34,419 nt of DNA from Aggregatibacter actinomycetemcomitans (GCF_003130205.1 NZ_NRDF01000017.1:1-34419); one strand, 5' to 3'; positions 8,459 to 16,942 are shown, counted from the first letter of the stretch. Notes: a model not told the origin generated them from the sequence alone. Made by a program: numbers and translations.

Positions 8459-8743
8459 ATGGCAAAACAAAAACATGCCTTGCAAATTCCACCTCAAAAC
8501 GTGCAAGGGACGCTGACGTATCAGCATCAACGCGGGGTGATCAAAGATAATGCCATTCAGGCGTTATTACACGACAAACTCTTTCGTCAACGCATTGAGC
8601 GTAACAAGAAAGGCAAAGGCAGCTATCAACGTAAAGCGAAACACGCAAATCGTTATTACGAAAAGCCCGATAATAAGATTTCTCTGATCAGAGATGTTAT
8701 TATCGGGCTTTTTTCTTTCCGTTTATTTCGTGCAATGTATTGA
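8459..8743 (+). CDS. arfA: Alternative ribosome-rescue factor A, with a terminator hairpin in the coding region
   Basis: ArfA rescues ribosomes stalled on non-stop mRNAs by recruiting RF2, as a backup to tmRNA trans-translation. The 94-residue frame carries the ArfA core: [42 protein letters not shown] (about residues 24-65, quoted here only as landmarks [18 protein letters not shown] and KKGKGSY). From codon 68 the DNA forms a 16-bp hairpin followed by TTTTTT, so transcripts should end near codons 84-86 without a stop codon. In E. coli, arfA mRNA is likewise made non-stop, so ArfA is tagged and degraded while tmRNA works and accumulates when tmRNA fails. The hydrophobic tail encoded beyond the hairpin ([12 protein letters not shown]) would exist only in readthrough product. 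The Shine-Dalgarno AAGAGG lies 8 bases upstream of the ATG. Confidence 0.93.
   Translation: MAKQKHALQIPPQNVQGTLTYQHQRGVIKDNAIQALLHDKLFRQRIERNKKGKGSYQRKAKHANRYYEKPDNKISLIRDVIIGLFSFRLFRAMY
8661..8714 (+). terminator. Intrinsic terminator inside arfA
   Basis: Perfect 16-bp arms at 8661-8676 and 8697-8712, continuing into a run of six T. The apical part contains a 14-base palindrome (8681-8694, TCTCTGATCAGAGA) that extends the helix. It lies entirely upstream of the arfA stop codon, so it generates truncated non-stop mRNA. A long double-stranded stem of this kind could also be an RNase III site, as reported for E. coli arfA. Confidence 0.9.
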
Positions 8744-8759
8744 TATTAAAGAGGTTATT

Positions 8760-9056
8760 GTGACAGCAAAAACAGAAGTTTTATTTAACAACACATGGAA
8801 TGTCAGAATCAGCGACCCGGGTGAAGAGGGCGCGCAAAGTCATTTTTTTGAAACCATTTATATTACGTTAGAAGCGCATATTAACGACAACGAGACAACA
8901 TACGAATTTACCCGCAAAGTAGAAGACCAAATTAAAATTAAAAAAACATTCACCGATTTGGATGAATTATTCATTTATTTAAGCGAACAAATTTCACCGG
9001 TCGCGTTGGGGCATTTGGGCATTAAAATCGGAAATTTGAGGTTGGCAAGTGAATAG
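8760..9056 (+). CDS. Small conserved-looking protein of unknown function
   Basis: I do not recognise a characterised family. The best start is the GTG at 8760, preceded by AAAGAGG five bases upstream; it gives a 98-residue protein beginning MTAKTEVLFNNTWNVRISD. An ATG-started longer frame (from 8694) would overlap the arfA hairpin and lacks a ribosome binding site. The sequence is hydrophilic, has no signal peptide or membrane helix, and alternates short beta-like stretches (FETIYITLEAHI) with a helix near the end (DLDELFIYLSEQI), suggesting a compact alpha/beta protein. It lies 16 bases after arfA, downstream of the arfA terminator, so cotranscription would need readthrough. A terminator follows. 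The coding bias and the good Shine-Dalgarno support a real gene. Confidence 0.7.
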   Translation: MTAKTEVLFNNTWNVRISDPGEEGAQSHFFETIYITLEAHINDNETTYEFTRKVEDQIKIKKTFTDLDELFIYLSEQISPVALGHLGIKIGNLRLASE

Positions 9057-9079
9057 TTGATCGTGCCAAAACTTAACAG

Positions 9080-9108
9080 TAAACCCGACATTGTGTCGGG
9101 TTTATTTT
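9080..9108 (+). terminator. Intrinsic terminator after the 98-residue protein gene
   Basis: Stem TAAACCCGACA (9080-9090) with TGTCGGGTTTA (9094-9104), 3-base loop, followed by TTTTAT. The A/T flanks are short but the GC core is strong. Confidence 0.8.
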
Positions 9109-9118
9109 ATGGCGCGAA

Positions 9119-9127
9119 AAGTGCGGT
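9119..9127 (+). repeat. DNA uptake signal sequence (USS)
   Basis: AAGTGCGGT in the gap between the small unknown gene and the arsC-like pseudogene. Confidence 0.9.
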
Positions 9128-9150
9128 CACAAAAAAGTCCGTTTTTTGAA

Positions 9151-9200
9151 CGTTGGCCATGCCAACGGCCCGGGGTGAATAAATCACTTCAGTGATTTAT
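9151..9200. repeat. Two adjacent intergenic palindromes
   Basis: CGTTGGC/GCCAACG (9151-9157 and 9161-9167, loop CAT) is followed 11 bases later by ATAAATCACT/AGTGATTTAT (9179-9188 and 9191-9200). Both have perfect arms. They lie past the 3' end of the arsC-like pseudogene on the minus strand, and could be its terminator region or a dispersed repeat unit. Confidence 0.6.
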
Positions 9201-9234
9201 GAATATTTTTAAGCTGTTTTTTCGTGGGTGGTGT

Positions 9235-9585
9235 TCACAGAATTGATAACACGCTTTCCGGCGGGCGTCCGATTTTGGCGTTGTCGCCGTTAATTACGAT
9301 AGGGCGCTCTAATAACGCGGAATGTTGCGCAATGGCTTGTAGCAAGTCCTATTGACTCAGCGTCGGGTTATCCAAACCGAGTTCTTTATACAGCTCATCT
9401 TTGGTGCGCATCATTTGGCGAATGTCACTAATGCCTAATTTATCGGCGATGGCTTGCAGCTCCGCAACGGAATAGGTTTTCTGCAAATAAAGTTCGACTT
9501 GCGGTTGAATTTGATGGTTTTCCAATAATGCCAGGGTTTCACAGCTTTTGGAACAGGACGGGTTGTGATAGATAATAATGGACAT
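9235..9585 (-). pseudogene. ArsC/YfgD-family arsenate reductase-like gene, broken by an amber codon
   Basis: The frame starting at 9585 encodes 78 residues and hits TAG at 9351-9349. Reading through that one codon, the same frame continues for 37 residues (DLLQAIAQHSALLERP, then IVINGDNAKIGRPPES) to TGA at 9237-9235. Together they make a 116-codon gene, the normal size for YfgD-type ArsC proteins. The N-terminal half has YHNPSCSKSCETLALL with the thioredoxin-like active-site Cys; the residue usually Arg in SKSRETL is Cys here. The lost half contains the conserved RPIVI and IGRPPE motifs, so the 78-residue product should be inactive. It is divergent from perM; in E. coli yfgD and perM are also near neighbours. 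A sequencing error at one base is the alternative explanation. Confidence 0.85.
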
Positions 9586-9608
9586 AGAAATTCCTTATGT
9601 TAGTGTAA

Positions 9609-9640
9609 TTTGCCTGGATTTTACCTTATAATCAGGCAAA
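9609..9640. promoter_or_regulatory. Inverted repeat flanking a TATAAT upstream of perM
   Basis: TTTGCCTG (9609-9616) and CAGGCAAA (9633-9640) are perfect 8-base arms around a segment containing TATAAT (9627-9632). It lies in the 73-base divergent gap between the arsC-like gene and perM. The layout is that of an operator overlapping a -10 element, though no good -35 is seen. Confidence 0.4.
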
Positions 9641-9658
9641 ATTTATAGAGGTAATTAC

Positions 9659-10720
9659 ATGATTGAAATGTTAAAAAATTGGTACCGGAGACGATTTAGC
9701 GACCCGCAAGCTATGGGGTTGTTTGCTATTTTATTCTTTGGCTTCGTCGCAATTTATTTTTTTAGTGATTTAATTGCGCCGCTGTTGGTAGCGATTGTGT
9801 TAGCGTACCTGTTGGAATGGCCTGTGCGCTTATTAAATGAAAAATTGAAGTGCCCGCGTTTGCTTGCTACCGGCTTGGTTATTGGCAGCTTTACCGGCTT
9901 GGTGTTTTTGGTAGTTTTAGTGTTGATTCCGAATTTGTGGACACAAATGGTCAATTTATTAAGTGATTTGCCACATATGTTTAATCGGTTTAATGAATGG
10001 CTGCTGTCTTTGCCGGTACGCTATCCGGATATGATTGATGCACAAACCGTGGAATCGATTTTCGGCACGGTGAAAGAGAAAATTTTAGGGTTGGGCGAAT
10101 CAGCGTTAAAATTGTCGTTAGCATCAATTATGAACTTGGTGACGCTGGGAATTTATGCGTTTTTAGTGCCGTTAATGGTGTTTTTCCTGTTGAAAGATAA
10201 GCGTCAGTTAATGGACGGTGTGAGCCGTTTTTTACCGCGTAATCGTACCTTGGCGTCAAAAGTGTGGGTGGAAATGCAACAGCAAATTGCCAATTATATT
10301 CGCGGCAAGTTGGTGGAAATTTTGGTCGTTACCGTAGTGACTTATGCGATTTTCCTGATTTTCGGGCTGAATTACCCGTTATTGTTGGCGGTGGCGGTCG
10401 GGCTTTCCGTATTGGTGCCTTACATCGGCGCCGTGCTAGTGACGATTCCGGTGGTGTTGGTGGCGATTTTCCAATTCGGCGATACGCACACGTTTTGGTA
10501 CATCGTTATCGCCTTCGTGGTGTCGCAATTATTGGACGGAAATCTGCTGGTACCGTTTTTGTTCTCCGAAGCGGTAAATTTGCACCCGTTGGTAATCATC
10601 ATTGCCGTTTTGATTTTCGGTGGCTTATGGGGATTCTGGGGCGTATTTTTTGCCATTCCGCTGGCGACGTTGGTGAAAGCGGTGGTGAACGCCTGGCCTT
10701 CCAATGAAGCGGCGGAATAA
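9659..10720 (+). CDS. perM: AI-2E family transporter / PerM-type permease
   Basis: Polytopic inner-membrane protein of 353 residues from the AI-2E (UPF0118) family. It matches E. coli PerM/YfgO closely along its length: the start WYRRRFSDP, the N-terminal pair of helices with [29 protein letters not shown] in the middle, then [18 protein letters not shown] and [18 protein letters not shown] at the C-terminus. About eight membrane segments are visible. Substrates vary within the family, and transport by PerM itself is unproven, so I do not assign one. The start has AGAGG seven bases upstream; an ATG three codons later is an alternative. It ends before a USS dyad and a bidirectional terminator shared with udp. 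Confidence 0.92.
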   Translation: MIEMLKNWYRRRFSDPQAMGLFAILFFGFVAIYFFSDLIAPLLVAIVLAYLLEWPVRLLNEKLKCPRLLATGLVIGSFTGLVFLVVLVLIPNLWTQMVNLLSDLPHMFNRFNEWLLSLPVRYPDMIDAQTVESIFGTVKEKILGLGESALKLSLASIMNLVTLGIYAFLVPLMVFFLLKDKRQLMDGVSRFLPRNRTLASKVWVEMQQQIANYIRGKLVEILVVTVVTYAIFLIFGLNYPLLLAVAVGLSVLVPYIGAVLVTIPVVLVAIFQFGDTHTFWYIVIAFVVSQLLDGNLLVPFLFSEAVNLHPLVIIIAVLIFGGLWGFWGVFFAIPLATLVKAVVNAWPSNEAAE

Positions 10721-10738
10721 AAAACACCGGGAAAAACA

Positions 10739-10772
10739 ACCGCACTTTAAGGGCTAAAAGCCAAAGTGCGGT
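10739..10772. repeat. Inverted pair of USS forming a hairpin after perM
   Basis: ACCGCACTTT (10739-10748) and AAAGTGCGGT (10763-10772) are perfect 10-base arms. A small inner stem GGCT-AAA-AGCC lies in the loop. No T-run follows directly, so its termination strength is uncertain. Confidence 0.85.
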
Positions 10773-10797
10773 CTAAAATCAAAACGTTTTTAGCATA

Positions 10798-10827
10798 AAA
10801 AATGCAGCCATCTTCGGCTGCATTTTT
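10798..10827. terminator. Bidirectional terminator between perM and udp
   Basis: Perfect 12-bp stem AAAAATGCAGCC (10798-10809) with GGCTGCATTTTT (10816-10827), 6-base loop. It is T-rich on the 3' side in both directions and sits between two convergent genes. Confidence 0.9.
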
Positions 10828-10856
10828 GCTTTCTTTGGGCTTTCCTGGGATTGACG

Positions 10857-11615
10857 TCAAACCAATAATCCTGCCGCTCTCACCACTGCATGAATGGCTT
10901 TTTCTTCGGTGGATTTAATGGTTTCTTCGTTCGGGATTTCCTGTTGGGTACGATTCACAATGGCACCGGCGATCATGCCCGCCCGCAAACCCAAAGCGGA
11001 ACACATGGTGAACAAGGTGGCGGATTCCATTTCATAATTCATTACGTGCAATTCCTGCCATTGTTTGAGCGAACCTTGGAAATGGCGATAGATTTTGCCG
11101 GTAAAAGTGTCGTAGCGTTCTTGCCCCGGATAAAAGGTGTCTGACGAGGCGGTGATGCCCACATGGACGTTGTTGCCCGCATCTTCTGTCGCCACTTTAT
11201 ACAACGCATTGGTGCATGCAAAGTCGGCGACTGCCGGATATTCCAGCGGCGCAAAGTGACGGCTAGCGCCATCTAAACGTACGGCGCCGGTGGTGATTAA
11301 TAAATCGCCGACATTAATATGCGGTTGAATGGCGCCGGTGGTGCCGATACGCAAGAAAGTGCGCACTCCCAGTTGTGCCAATTCTTCCACGGCAATGGAA
11401 ACGGAAGGTCCGCCGATACCGGTGGAACAAACCACCACGGCGTGTTCGTCAATATAGCCGAGCCAAGAAGTGAATTCGCGGGTGGCAGCAAGGAATTTCG
11501 GGCGATTTAATAAGCGGGCGATACGTTCAACCCGTTCCGGTGCGCCGGGTACAATGGCTAATTTGGCGCCGTTTAACATGGCTTTGGTTAAGCCGAGGTG
11601 AAATACGTCTGACAT
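10857..11615 (-). CDS. udp: Uridine phosphorylase
   Basis: Cytoplasmic hexameric enzyme that splits uridine with phosphate to uracil and ribose-1-phosphate in pyrimidine salvage. The 252-residue protein matches E. coli Udp throughout: DVFHLGLTK start, [14 protein letters not shown], the phosphate-binding loop region [48 protein letters not shown] and [10 protein letters not shown], whose Glu-Met-Glu contacts the ribose. The start codon has GGAG eight bases upstream. It follows asnC on the same strand by only 32 bases with no terminator visible, so readthrough from asnC is possible. I see no clear CRP or CytR-type operator. It ends convergently with perM. Confidence 0.97.
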   Translation of the reverse strand: MSDVFHLGLTKAMLNGAKLAIVPGAPERVERIARLLNRPKFLAATREFTSWLGYIDEHAVVVCSTGIGGPSVSIAVEELAQLGVRTFLRIGTTGAIQPHINVGDLLITTGAVRLDGASRHFAPLEYPAVADFACTNALYKVATEDAGNNVHVGITASSDTFYPGQERYDTFTGKIYRHFQGSLKQWQELHVMNYEMESATLFTMCSALGLRAGMIAGAIVNRTQQEIPNEETIKSTEEKAIHAVVRAAGLLV

Positions 11616-11647
11616 AATTTTCTCCTTTTATGTAAGGTATTGTCCTT

Positions 11648-12100
11648 TTAAGGTTTAATGTCACGCAAAATCGGATTTTGCATGGAAATTAAGGTTTCTG
11701 TGGATTGAATTTCATCAATTAACTGAATCTTTGCCGATAACACCAAATGTAATTCGGCGATGGTGTGCGTCATCACTTTAATGAAAATGGAGTAGTTGCC
11801 GGTGGTGTAATACGCTTCCACCACTTCATCGATGGTTTCCAGCTTTTTGATCACTTTGTCATAATCTTTGGCGGATTTCAGAATAATGCCGATAAAACCG
11901 CACACATCATAACCGAGCTTGCGTTCGTTAATGCGCACTTTGGTGCCTTCAATTACACCGGATTGGCGCATTTTTTCCACCCGCACATGAATCGTGCCAG
12001 GACTTACGCCGAAGTTTTTCGCCATTTCCGCATAAGGCGTGCGCGCATCCCGCGTTAATACGCGCAATATTTGCTGATCTAAATTATCAATATTGTGCAT
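11648..12100 (-). CDS. asnC: Transcriptional regulator AsnC
   Basis: Lrp/AsnC-family DNA-binding protein of 150 residues. It has the N-terminal helix-turn-helix (DARTPYAEMAKNFGVSPGTIHVRVEKM, here noted by its GVSPGTIHVR recognition segment) and a C-terminal RAM ligand-binding domain (GFIGIILKSAKDY, EVVEAYYTTGNYSIFIKV, DEIQSTETLISMQNP). Identity with E. coli AsnC is high across the protein. In E. coli AsnC activates asnA, with the effect antagonised by asparagine, and represses itself. The gene is divergent from asnA across a 165-base AT-rich gap, exactly the enterobacterial layout. The Shine-Dalgarno AAGGAG lies 8 bases before the ATG on the minus strand. Confidence 0.96.
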   Translation of the reverse strand: MHNIDNLDQQILRVLTRDARTPYAEMAKNFGVSPGTIHVRVEKMRQSGVIEGTKVRINERKLGYDVCGFIGIILKSAKDYDKVIKKLETIDEVVEAYYTTGNYSIFIKVMTHTIAELHLVLSAKIQLIDEIQSTETLISMQNPILRDIKP

Positions 12101-12265
12101 AATATACTCCTTGTTTGAAAAAATTTTAATAAATTAAAGAATAAATTAAATTTAATCTAAATTATACCAGTTTATTGTTTGATTATATTAAATTATATTG
12201 CATTAAGTTTGAGGAATATGCAAAATCAGCGCCGTTACTTTAAATGAAAGAATAGGGGTATAACA
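12101..12265. promoter_or_regulatory. Divergent asnC-asnA control region
   Basis: Very AT-rich gap between the two start codons. It contains a perfect 12-base palindrome ATTAAATTTAAT (12145-12156) and several related AATTAAA/TTTAAT half sites, as expected for AsnC binding. I could not fix either promoter; -10-like TATATT lies at 12194-12199. Confidence 0.6.
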
Positions 12266-13258
12266 ATGAAAAAGACATTTATTTTACAGCAACAAGAAAT
12301 CAGCTTTGTGAAAAACACATTCACACAAAATCTTATTGAACAACTTGGCATTATTGAAGTTCAGGGACCTATCTTAAGCCAAGTGGGTAATGGTATGCAA
12401 GATAACTTATCCGGTATTGAAAAAGCGGTACAGGTTCACGTCAAACAAATTCCGGGCGTGGTTTTTGAAGTAGTGCATTCCTTGGCAAAATGGAAACGTC
12501 ACACCCTTGCCCGCTTCCATTTTAAAGAAAACGAAGGCTTGTTCGTGCATATGAAAGCCTTGCGCCCTGATGAAGATTCTCTTGACCCGACGCACTCGAT
12601 TTATGTGGATCAATGGGACTGGGAAAAAGTGATTCCGGAAGGTCGCCGCAATTTTGCCTATTTAAAAGAAACCGTCAATGCCATTTATCGCGCCATTCGT
12701 CTCACTGAATTGGCGGTGGAAGCCCGCTTTGACATCCCGTCAATTTTGCCGAAACACATCACTTTCGTGCATACCGAAGATTTGGTGCAACGTTATCCGA
12801 ACCTCAGTGGCAAAGAGCGTGAAAACGCCATTTGTAAAGAATACGGCGTCGTCTTTTTAATCGGTATCGGTGGCAAATTATCCGATGGCAAACCGCACGA
12901 CGGTCGCGCACCGGATTACGACGACTGGACCACCGAATCGGAAAACGGCTACAAAGGGTTAAACGGCGACATTTTGGTGTGGAACGAACAACTCGGTACC
13001 GCCTTTGAGCTTTCTTCCATGGGAATTCGCGTAGATGAAGCGGCATTACGTTTACAAGTGGGCTTAACTGGCGACGAAGACCGTTTAACCATGGATTGGC
13101 ACCAAGAATTGTTGCAAGGCAAATTGCCATTGACCATCGGCGGTGGTATCGGTCAATCCCGCATGGCAATGTTCCTACTGCGCAAAAAACACATCGGCGA
13201 AGTGCAATCCAGCGTCTGGCCGAAAGAAATGCTGGAACAATATCAGCACATTCTTTAA
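12266..13258 (+). CDS. asnA: Aspartate-ammonia ligase (asparagine synthetase A)
   Basis: ATP-dependent enzyme that makes asparagine from aspartate and ammonia; structurally a relative of class II aminoacyl-tRNA synthetases. The 330 residues equal the E. coli length and align from end to end: [94 protein letters not shown] and the C-terminal [14 protein letters not shown] motif 3 region. The start codon is preceded by AGGGGTATAACA. It is expected to be controlled by the divergent AsnC. It ends before a USS dyad shared with dusA. Confidence 0.97.
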   Translation: MKKTFILQQQEISFVKNTFTQNLIEQLGIIEVQGPILSQVGNGMQDNLSGIEKAVQVHVKQIPGVVFEVVHSLAKWKRHTLARFHFKENEGLFVHMKALRPDEDSLDPTHSIYVDQWDWEKVIPEGRRNFAYLKETVNAIYRAIRLTELAVEARFDIPSILPKHITFVHTEDLVQRYPNLSGKERENAICKEYGVVFLIGIGGKLSDGKPHDGRAPDYDDWTTESENGYKGLNGDILVWNEQLGTAFELSSMGIRVDEAALRLQVGLTGDEDRLTMDWHQELLQGKLPLTIGGGIGQSRMAMFLLRKKHIGEVQSSVWPKEMLEQYQHIL

Positions 13259-13269
13259 TCTGAAACGAA

Positions 13270-13315
13270 AAAGTGCGGTGGATTTTAAAAACGTTTTTCA
13301 AAACGACCGCACTTT
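13270..13315. repeat. USS dyad hairpin with an AAAACGTTTT core, asnA/dusA
   Basis: AAAGTGCGGT (13270-13279) and ACCGCACTTT (13306-13315) flank an inner TTTT/AAAA pair and the self-complementary core AAAAACGTTTTT. The right arm overlaps the dusA stop codon (13314-13316). It lies between convergent genes and could terminate both. A second copy of nearly the same element is at 20099-20148. Confidence 0.85.
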
Positions 13316-14300
13316 ACGCTTCTTCCACAAACCCCAACGCGGTTTCCACAACGTTGATGCCTGCGCCTGCTTTGTAGGCGTTTTCGCTTAAATGGCGGCG
13401 CCATTGGCGGGCGCCTTTGCAGTGTTGGAAAGCGCCGAGCATGTGGCGCACGATGTGATTGAGATACACGCCTTGGCTAAGCTGTTGTTCAATATAAGGG
13501 AACATTTTTTCTACCGCTTGGCGCGGGGTGACAATTGGCGCGTTAGGATCAAACAGCGTCTGATCGATGTAGCCGAGCAACGACGGGTTTTGATAGGCTT
13601 CGCGCCCCACCATCACGCCGTCCACCCGCTGCAAATGTTGTTGCATTTCGTCAAGGGTTTTAATGCCGCCGTTAATGCTGATGAGCAAATGCGGGAAATC
13701 CCGTTTCAGTTGATACACCCGTTCGTAATCCAGCGGCGGAATCTCGCGGTTTTGTTTCGGGCTTAAGCCGGAAAGCCAGGCTTTGCGCGCGTGTACGATA
13801 AATTCCCGACAGCCCGCTTGTTGCACGGTTTCGATGAAATTACAAAGAAAGTCATAGCTGTCAAAATCATCAATGCCGATACGGGTTTTCACCGTCACCG
13901 GAATGCGCACCGCTTCTTGCATTTGTTGTACGCACTCGGCGACCAGCGCCGCGTTTGCCATTAAACAGGCGCCGAACATACCGTTTTGCACGCGATCGGA
14001 CGGGCAGCCCACGTTTAGGTTGATTTCCTGATAATCCCGTTGTTCCGCCAGTTGGGCGCAATGTTTGAGTTGGGCGGGGTCGCTGCCGCCCAGTTGTAAC
14101 GCCACAGGCTGTTCCGCCAGGTCAAAATCCAGATGGTCGTATTTGGCGTGAATGATGGCTTGTGTCGTCACCATTTCCGTATAAAGCAAGGCGTGGCGGG
14201 AAAATTGGCGGTGGAAATAACGGCAGTGGCGCGTGGTCCAATCCAACATGGGCGCCACGGCGAAGCGTCCGCGATAAAAGTGCGGTGGATTTTGAGGCAT
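13314..14300 (-). CDS. dusA: tRNA-dihydrouridine(20/20a) synthase DusA
   Basis: Flavoenzyme that reduces uridine to dihydrouridine in the D-loop of tRNA. The 328-residue protein has the FMN-binding TIM barrel: [21 protein letters not shown] at the start (landmark AVAPMLDWT), [10 protein letters not shown], and the active-site loop [13 protein letters not shown] with catalytic Cys99. VKTRIGID and [16 protein letters not shown] contribute FMN/tRNA contacts, and the DusA-specific helical C-terminus follows. The start lies 2 bases after the clcA stop, so the two form an operon; the Shine-Dalgarno is the AAGGA within the end of clcA. A USS within codons 5-9 encodes Pro-His-Phe. The stop codon overlaps a USS dyad. 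Confidence 0.96.
   Translation of the reverse strand: MPQNPPHFYRGRFAVAPMLDWTTRHCRYFHRQFSRHALLYTEMVTTQAIIHAKYDHLDFDLAEQPVALQLGGSDPAQLKHCAQLAEQRDYQEINLNVGCPSDRVQNGMFGACLMANAALVAECVQQMQEAVRIPVTVKTRIGIDDFDSYDFLCNFIETVQQAGCREFIVHARKAWLSGLSPKQNREIPPLDYERVYQLKRDFPHLLISINGGIKTLDEMQQHLQRVDGVMVGREAYQNPSLLGYIDQTLFDPNAPIVTPRQAVEKMFPYIEQQLSQGVYLNHIVRHMLGAFQHCKGARQWRRHLSENAYKAGAGINVVETALGFVEEA
14278..14286 (+). repeat. DNA uptake signal sequence (USS)
   Basis: USS at the extreme 5' end of dusA, encoding part of Pro-Pro-His-Phe-Tyr on the minus strand. Confidence 0.9.
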
Positions 14301-14302
14301 TT

Positions 14303-15694
14303 TTATGAGTTGTCCTTCATGTCTTGTTGCATTTCTTCTTTAATCCGATGGCGGAAGCACCCCGCCGCAAAATGATAGAACGGCTTCGGATTAAATTGGC
14401 GTGAAATAATGGAGGAAATCAGGCAGCAAATCAATAGCCAAATCAGCACGGGCTGGCAGCCGGTCATTTCCATCACGATGACGCTGGCGGTCACCGGCGA
14501 TTGGGTGGCGCCCGCCAGAAATGCCGCCATACACAGCAGCACCAGCAGGCGTTGGTCAATTAAGCCGTCGGTGAAGGTCGCCACTTGCACGCCAAGCCCG
14601 GCGCCGATGGTCAGGGACGGCGTGAAGATGCCGCCTGCGATGCCCGTCCAGTAAGTACCTACGGTAGCGAATAATTTCATGATGCCGATGTCCCCTTGCA
14701 AGGCTTGCCCGTCGAGGGCTTGCGTGACCACATGATAGCCCGTGCCGTAGGTTTGCCCGTTGGTGTACAGCCCAAGTGCGGTCAGAATTAAGCCCAAAAT
14801 AAAGGCGGTATAAATGGGATGATTGCGTACCCAGCCGCGACATAAATTCGGTAATACGCCGCTAACGCCTTTTGCCAGCAGGCGGGCGAAAATGCCGCCG
14901 AACACCCCGCAAACCACGCCGTACAACAAAACCCATAAATATAAATAAGGAATATCGGTGACGCCATGGTATTTGGGAAAGTAGGGATTGTTGCCATCAA
15001 TGGCGACCAAGATGAACCCCGCTGCCAATACACCCAGCAGTACGCGCCGTTCCCAGCGTAACAATACGCCGCGTCCGAGTTCTTCAATGGCGAAAATTAC
15101 CCCGGCTAACGGCGCGTTAAAGGCGGCTGCTAATCCGCCCGCCGCGCCCGTCGCCATCAGCTCATTGGCGCTGAGCCCTTTGAATGCCACGCCGTATTGC
15201 CGACAAAGGTTACCCCACCATAACATCACCGCCGCGCCTACTTGCACGGACGGACCTTCCCGTCCTACGGAGGCACCGAATAACATGGCTAAAAAGGTGA
15301 GGGGAATTTTCCATAAGGTTTGTGCAAATGCCACTAAACGGGTTTTGTCACTGTTATGGGGCAAGCTGAGAGATGCGATCACTTGCGGAATACCGCTGCC
15401 GCCCACATAGGGCGTGTATTTCAATACGAACCACGCCAATGCGGCTAACCCGCAAGGCATCACAACCCAAGCCGCGAGGGGATATTGTTGTGTCCATTGT
15501 GCGTTCCATTCCAAGCCTAAATCCGCCAGTTTGGCGAAACTGAGGGAAAACAGGGAAACCAAGGTGGCACCGATCATGAGACAGGAGAATTCGACGGTTT
15601 TGTGCGAGAGACGGTGGCTTTGGCGTAATTTCTTGTGAAAAACATACCGCACTTTTAGCACGAAGTGGCGGAATGAGATAATGAAAGCGTTCAT
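14303..15694 (-). CDS. clcA: ClC-family chloride channel/proton antiporter
   Basis: Inner-membrane homodimeric CLC protein of 463 residues with many hydrophobic helices. The anion-pathway signatures are present in order: GGSGIPQ (GSGIP selectivity motif), GREGPSVQ (with the gating Glu equivalent to E148 of the E. coli protein), [16 protein letters not shown] (with the EE pair that includes the proton-side glutamate), and GGIFTPSL. Retention of both glutamates suggests a 2Cl-/H+ exchanger, as in E. coli ClcA, which is involved in extreme acid resistance; this functional reading is inference. No CBS domains follow. I found no good ribosome binding site before the ATG at 15694, so the start is less certain. 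It is followed 2 bases later by dusA. Confidence 0.9.
   Translation of the reverse strand: MNAFIISFRHFVLKVRYVFHKKLRQSHRLSHKTVEFSCLMIGATLVSLFSLSFAKLADLGLEWNAQWTQQYPLAAWVVMPCGLAALAWFVLKYTPYVGGSGIPQVIASLSLPHNSDKTRLVAFAQTLWKIPLTFLAMLFGASVGREGPSVQVGAAVMLWWGNLCRQYGVAFKGLSANELMATGAAGGLAAAFNAPLAGVIFAIEELGRGVLLRWERRVLLGVLAAGFILVAIDGNNPYFPKYHGVTDIPYLYLWVLLYGVVCGVFGGIFARLLAKGVSGVLPNLCRGWVRNHPIYTAFILGLILTALGLYTNGQTYGTGYHVVTQALDGQALQGDIGIMKLFATVGTYWTGIAGGIFTPSLTIGAGLGVQVATFTDGLIDQRLLVLLCMAAFLAGATQSPVTASVIVMEMTGCQPVLIWLLICCLISSIISRQFNPKPFYHFAAGCFRHRIKEEMQQDMKDNS
14774..14782 (+). repeat. DNA uptake signal sequence (USS)
   Basis: USS inside clcA, encoding Leu-Thr-Ala-Leu-Gly on the minus strand. Confidence 0.9.
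15646..15654 (-). repeat. DNA uptake signal sequence (USS)
   Basis: USS near the 5' end of clcA, encoding Leu-Lys-Val-Arg on the minus strand. Confidence 0.9.
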
Positions 15695-15937
15695 TTTTAT
15701 CGTGAAATTTTAGGATGTTGTGATGTTTTATGATCAATTTCTGCGTAAAACCGAATTTTATACCAATAAATTCGTCTTTGTTAGACATAAGTTCAAAATC
15801 TTTACACTGACGCAAAAAATTCGCAATTATATTTTTCGTCGCTTCTTTTAGAATACCACCATTCGCAATCCGCAGTAGGTCGTATGTCGAATAATCAATT
15901 TGTTAGTCAATCACTCACATAAAATAAGGAGATTATT
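15695..15937. other. Non-coding divergent gap between clcA and arcB
   Basis: AT-rich, 243 bases. It should hold both promoters. A weak TTTACA (15801-15806) with AATTAT (15825-15830) is the only candidate I see towards arcB, and I do not rate it highly. No gene or strong hairpin is visible. Confidence 0.5.
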
Positions 15938-16942
15938 ATGGCTTTCAATCTTAAAAACAGACATTTATTAAGTTTGGTAAATCACTCAGAACGGGAAATT
16001 AAATATTTGTTGGATTTATCCAGAGACTTAAAAAGAGCGAAATATGCCGGAACCGAACAACAAAAATTAAAAGGGAAAAATATTGCGTTAATTTTTGAAA
16101 AAACCTCCACCCGCACCCGTTGCGCCTTTGAAGTCGCCGCCTATGACCAAGGCGCCCAAGTCACTTATATCGATCCGAATTCCTCCCAAATCGGGCACAA
16201 AGAAAGCATGAAAGACACCGCCCGCGTGTTAGGCAGAATGTACGACGCCATTGAATATCGCGGTTTCAAACAAGAAATCGTCGATGAATTGGCGGCATAT
16301 GCTGGCGTGCCGGTGTTTAACGGGTTAACCGATGAATTCCACCCGACCCAAATGTTGGCGGATGTGTTAACCATGATTGAAAACTGCGATAAGCCGTTGA
16401 GTGAAATCAGCTATGTGTATATCGGCGATGCGCGCAATAACATGGGGAACTCCTTATTATTAATCGGCGCCAAACTGGGCATGGACGTACGCATTTGCGG
16501 ACCGAAAGCCTTATTGCCGGATGCCGAATTGGTGAAAATGTGCGAAGGCTTTGCAAAACAAAGCGGCGCGCGCATTACCGTTACCGACGACATTGATAAA
16601 GCGGTTAAAGGCGTGGATTTCGTGCACACCGACGTGTGGGTTTCTATGGGCGAACCGTTAGAAACTTGGGGTGAACGAATTAAATTGTTGTTGCCGTATC
16701 AAGTGACCCCTGAATTGATGAAACGCACCGGCAATCCGCGGGTGAAATTCATGCACTGCTTGCCGGCGTTCCACAACAGTGAAACCAAAGTGGGTCGTCA
16801 AATCGCCGAAAAATACCCGGAACTGGCAAATGGTATTGAAGTGACCGAAGATGTGTTCGAATCACCAATGAACGTGGCGTTTGAACAAGCGGAAAACCGT
16901 ATGCACACCATCAAAGCCGTACTTTACTCCAGCTTAATCTAG
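15938..16942 (+). CDS. arcB: Ornithine carbamoyltransferase, probably catabolic
   Basis: Interconverts ornithine plus carbamoyl phosphate with citrulline plus phosphate. The 334 residues have the carbamoyl-phosphate motif STRTR at 57-61, [22 protein letters not shown], the ornithine loop region DVWVSMGE and HCLPAFH with the catalytic Cys near residue 274. Tight linkage to carbamate kinase and a transporter argues for the catabolic direction (citrulline phosphorolysis feeding ATP formation); sequence alone does not separate the ArcB and ArgF roles. The Shine-Dalgarno AAGGAG lies upstream of the ATG. The arcC Shine-Dalgarno overlaps this stop codon, so the genes are coupled. No arcA is adjacent. 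Confidence 0.94.
   Translation: MAFNLKNRHLLSLVNHSEREIKYLLDLSRDLKRAKYAGTEQQKLKGKNIALIFEKTSTRTRCAFEVAAYDQGAQVTYIDPNSSQIGHKESMKDTARVLGRMYDAIEYRGFKQEIVDELAAYAGVPVFNGLTDEFHPTQMLADVLTMIENCDKPLSEISYVYIGDARNNMGNSLLLIGAKLGMDVRICGPKALLPDAELVKMCEGFAKQSGARITVTDDIDKAVKGVDFVHTDVWVSMGEPLETWGERIKLLLPYQVTPELMKRTGNPRVKFMHCLPAFHNSETKVGRQIAEKYPELANGIEVTEDVFESPMNVAFEQAENRMHTIKAVLYSSLI

Noticed and set aside
9349-9351. Programmed readthrough or a non-standard amino acid at the arsC-like stop
   Set aside because: The codon is TAG, not the selenocysteine TGA, and pyrrolysine is not expected in this group. A nonsense mutation or a sequencing error is simpler.
10264-10707. A 147-codon open frame inside perM
   Set aside because: It is a shifted frame of a clearly conserved membrane protein gene.
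12804-13301. A 165-codon open frame antisense to asnA
   Set aside because: Arg-rich shadow of asnA with no supporting start signal.
15354-15815. A 153-codon frame covering the 5' end of clcA and its upstream gap
   Set aside because: It overlaps the conserved N-terminal part of clcA in another frame and shows no family features.
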